DNA of 43,104 nucleotides from Myxococcus vastator. Its GTDB lineage: Bacteria; Myxococcota; Myxococcia; Myxococcales; Myxococcaceae. The position numbers and the translations under genes were made by a program. Every line of letters begins with the position of its first letter. Within the stretch, counting starts at the first letter, position 1. This document shows positions 41,506-43,104 of this stretch, piece by piece. The notes under the pieces were generated by a model. That model saw nothing but the letters and a program-made list of their open reading frames with translations. It did not search any database and was not told the origin of the DNA. The stretch covers positions 1 through 43,104 of the forward strand of contig NZ_JAAIYB010000011.1 of the NCBI RefSeq assembly GCF_010894475.1, written 5' to 3'.

Positions 41506-42342
41506 ATGCCGAAAACGATGATGCTGTCCGAGGTGATGAAGCAGCTCGAAAGCCAAGGTGACGAGAAGGTGCGGCAGCGCTACGTGCGCGACGGGGTGGG
41601 CGACAACGTCTTCGGCGTGCTGCTCGGCAAGCTGCGTGGCCTGGCAGCGACGCTGGGGACGAACCACGGGCTCGGACTCGAGCTGTGGGGGACTGGCAAT
41701 CACGATGCGCGCATCCTCGCGTGCATGCTGCTCGACCCCGCGGAGCTCACCGAGAAGGAGGCACGCGGGCTCCTCGAGCCGCTCTCGAACGCGAACCTGG
41801 TCGACGAGCTCGTCAGTCGCGTGCTCGTGCATGCGCCCGTCGCCCCGAGGCTCCAGGCAAAGTGGATGGATGGCAGCAAGGAGCTCCCGCGCCGCGCCGG
41901 ATGGAAGCTCCTCGCCGGGCGCATCGCGCGAGGACTCGAGAAGGAGCTCGACGTAGGCGCGACGCTCAAGCGCATCGAGCGTGAGCTCCCGGACGCACCG
42001 TACCGGGTGAAGGAGGGCATCAACTTCTGCCTGGTCTGGATTGGCCTCCACCTGCCTGCGTACACCCCGGAGGCCATCGCCATCGGCGAGCGCCTCGGTC
42101 GCTGGGACCCGCGACCGATTCCGAAGGGTTGCACTTCAAGCTACGCACCGGAGTGGATCGCCGCGGCGCTCGCGCTGCGGAAAGGTGAGAAGACCGAGGC
42201 CCGAAAGGCGATGGAGGCGTCAGCCAAGGCGAAGGCGACGCGCGGAGAAGGGAAGCCGGCATCCGCGAAGAAGGCGAAGGCCGCTTCGACCAGGAAGAAG
42301 CCCGCCGCGAAGAAGCCTTCAGCCGGAGCGCGGGCGCGCTGA
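41506..42342 (+). CDS. AlkD-like DNA alkylation repair protein with Lys/Ala-rich tail
   Basis: About 278 residues from the ATG giving MPKTMMLSEVM. The first 225 residues are helical, in the manner of AlkD-like HEAT-repeat DNA glycosylase proteins: YVRDGVGDNVFGVLLGKLRGLAATLG, GNHDARILACMLLDP, LVDELVSRVLVH, and YRVKEGINFCLVWIGLHL. The family removes alkylated bases or binds damaged DNA; catalytic activity of this member is not assured. The C-terminus (about 235-278) is a histone-like Lys/Ala/Ser tail (ASAKKAKAASTRKKPAAKKPS), which would bind DNA. It follows the accessory island and is transcribed away from it. Confidence 0.75.
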   Translation: MPKTMMLSEVMKQLESQGDEKVRQRYVRDGVGDNVFGVLLGKLRGLAATLGTNHGLGLELWGTGNHDARILACMLLDPAELTEKEARGLLEPLSNANLVDELVSRVLVHAPVAPRLQAKWMDGSKELPRRAGWKLLAGRIARGLEKELDVGATLKRIERELPDAPYRVKEGINFCLVWIGLHLPAYTPEAIAIGERLGRWDPRPIPKGCTSSYAPEWIAAALALRKGEKTEARKAMEASAKAKATRGEGKPASAKKAKAASTRKKPAAKKPSAGARAR

Positions 42343-42505
42343 CGTCGGGGGGCGCAGCGCCGACTCCGGAGGCGCCGGGGCACACTGCTCGATACGCGCG
42401 AGGATGCGCCAGCCGGGTTCGACAACACTTCCTCGGCAAGACGGGTCAGCGGCCCACGCGAGCGCGTCAAGGCGACCGTGTGGTGGACGCGCTATCGTCG
42501 CGCCG

Positions 42506-43104
42506 ATGATGAGCTCTCTCGACTTCACTTCCTGGCGGGGCCTCGCGGCGACGATGGCCAGCCTCGTGCTGGTGTCGATGGTCGTCGTCGGCATCCGCCT
42601 GCTGGTGATGCAGACCGTCCAGCGCCGGCGAGAACGCGAGAACCGTCAAATCAACGAGCGGCTGAAGACGCTGATCTCCGCATACAAGACGCTCGGCGGC
42701 TCATTCACCGGTGAGCTCGTCGTGGACCCGACCCACCTGCGCGACATGCGCCGTCGGCTCGCGGCGGGTGAGCCACTCGAGCAGGAAACCGACCCAGGCC
42801 TCGTGCTTGCTTCGCCGCTCGACCACCCGGGGCTCGAACGCCGTCGGCGCACGCGCGACGCGGTCGAGGCGGCGCTGTCGGATGTGATGTTGCTCGGCAC
42901 CGAGGAGCAGGTGCGGCTCGCCGCGGAGGCTGCCGCGGACATGGTCACCGGGCGGAAGGTCGGCACCGCGCGGCTGGTCGTGTCGCTGCGCGATTTCATC
43001 CGCCGGGCGCTCGACCTGGAACCCATTCCCCACGGGCTCGTGATTCCCGACCAGGGCCCACTGCGTCCCAGCGGCGGGGGAGGGGGCAAGGGCGGCGACA
43101 AGGG
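42506..43104 (+). CDS. Membrane-anchored protein of unknown function (partial, runs off the window)
   Basis: An open frame from ATG at 42506 (a second ATG follows directly) to the window end, about 199 residues so far. Residues about 15-36 are one hydrophobic helix (MASLVLVSMVVVGIRLLVM), followed by a basic stretch (QRRRERENRQ). The soluble part is helical and charged (ERLKTLISAYKTLGGSF, VEAALSDVMLLGTEEQVRLAAEAAADM, VVSLRDFIRRALDL) and ends in a Gly-rich run (SGGGGGKGGDKG). I do not recognise a family. By the positive-inside rule the body is probably cytoplasmic. It was not closed by a stop in the window. Confidence 0.7.
   Translation, partial: MMSSLDFTSWRGLAATMASLVLVSMVVVGIRLLVMQTVQRRRERENRQINERLKTLISAYKTLGGSFTGELVVDPTHLRDMRRRLAAGEPLEQETDPGLVLASPLDHPGLERRRRTRDAVEAALSDVMLLGTEEQVRLAAEAAADMVTGRKVGTARLVVSLRDFIRRALDLEPIPHGLVIPDQGPLRPSGGGGGKGGDK

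Overview
The window is GC-rich, densely packed bacterial DNA, and its gene content points to a myxobacterium of the Myxococcaceae (Myxococcus/Corallococcus-like). Pointers are two Hanks-type Ser/Thr kinases, many sensor/regulator proteins, a DUSAM-family protein (a domain expanded in Myxococcus), a Lys/Ala-rich histone H1-like protein, frequent GTG/TTG starts, and a lipoprotein nuclease with a DUF3396 partner of a type common in myxobacteria. The assignment is inferred from gene families, not from a marker gene.

Layout. 1-4.5 kb: the tail of an unknown gene, a TPR protein, a DUF4230 membrane protein, then an XRE-cupin regulator divergent from an SDR/QueA-like gene pair, with alternating TTGGC/GCCAA half-sites between them. 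4.4-7.4 kb: a zinc alcohol dehydrogenase and a Ppx/GppA phosphatase. 7.4-9.1 kb: a lipoprotein nuclease overlapping its probable DUF3396 immunity gene, a candidate contact-dependent (SitA/SitI-like) toxin-immunity module. 9.1-20.2 kb: a phospholipase D/cardiolipin synthase, a small His-tract lipoprotein, a Ser/Thr kinase, QueF, a histidine kinase with a degenerate receiver domain, a YdjC/ChbG deacetylase, a lipoprotein esterase, a kinase-TPR fusion, an SsnA-like amidohydrolase and a peroxiredoxin. 20.2-30 kb: a GNAT acetyltransferase, a glycosyltransferase, a ClC-type anion transporter, a fatty acid desaturase, a site-2-type protease with TPRs, DusB, a GH1 glycosidase and the H1-like gene with a visible promoter and terminator. 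30.1-36.9 kb: an NFACT/RqcH-like protein, an SprT-like metalloprotein, pyruvate kinase, a GAF/HD-GYP protein, ribulose-phosphate epimerase and a single-domain response regulator.

37.1-41.3 kb looks like an accessory island behind tRNA-Pro(CGG). The tRNA is followed by a strong hairpin, an intact addiction-module antitoxin, the first codons of its apparently lost toxin, a frameshifted C-terminal scrap of a tyrosine recombinase, and then a two-gene unit: a DUSAM-domain protein overlapping a 982-residue NACHT-type NTPase with C-terminal pentapeptide repeats. That unit is the strongest candidate for an undescribed (possibly defence) system. The window closes with an AlkD-like protein carrying a histone-like tail and a partial membrane-anchored protein.

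Most other genes are housekeeping, envelope or signalling genes in short units. The two polymorphic/defence-like modules (7.4-9.1 kb and 37.4-41.3 kb) are the accessory parts.
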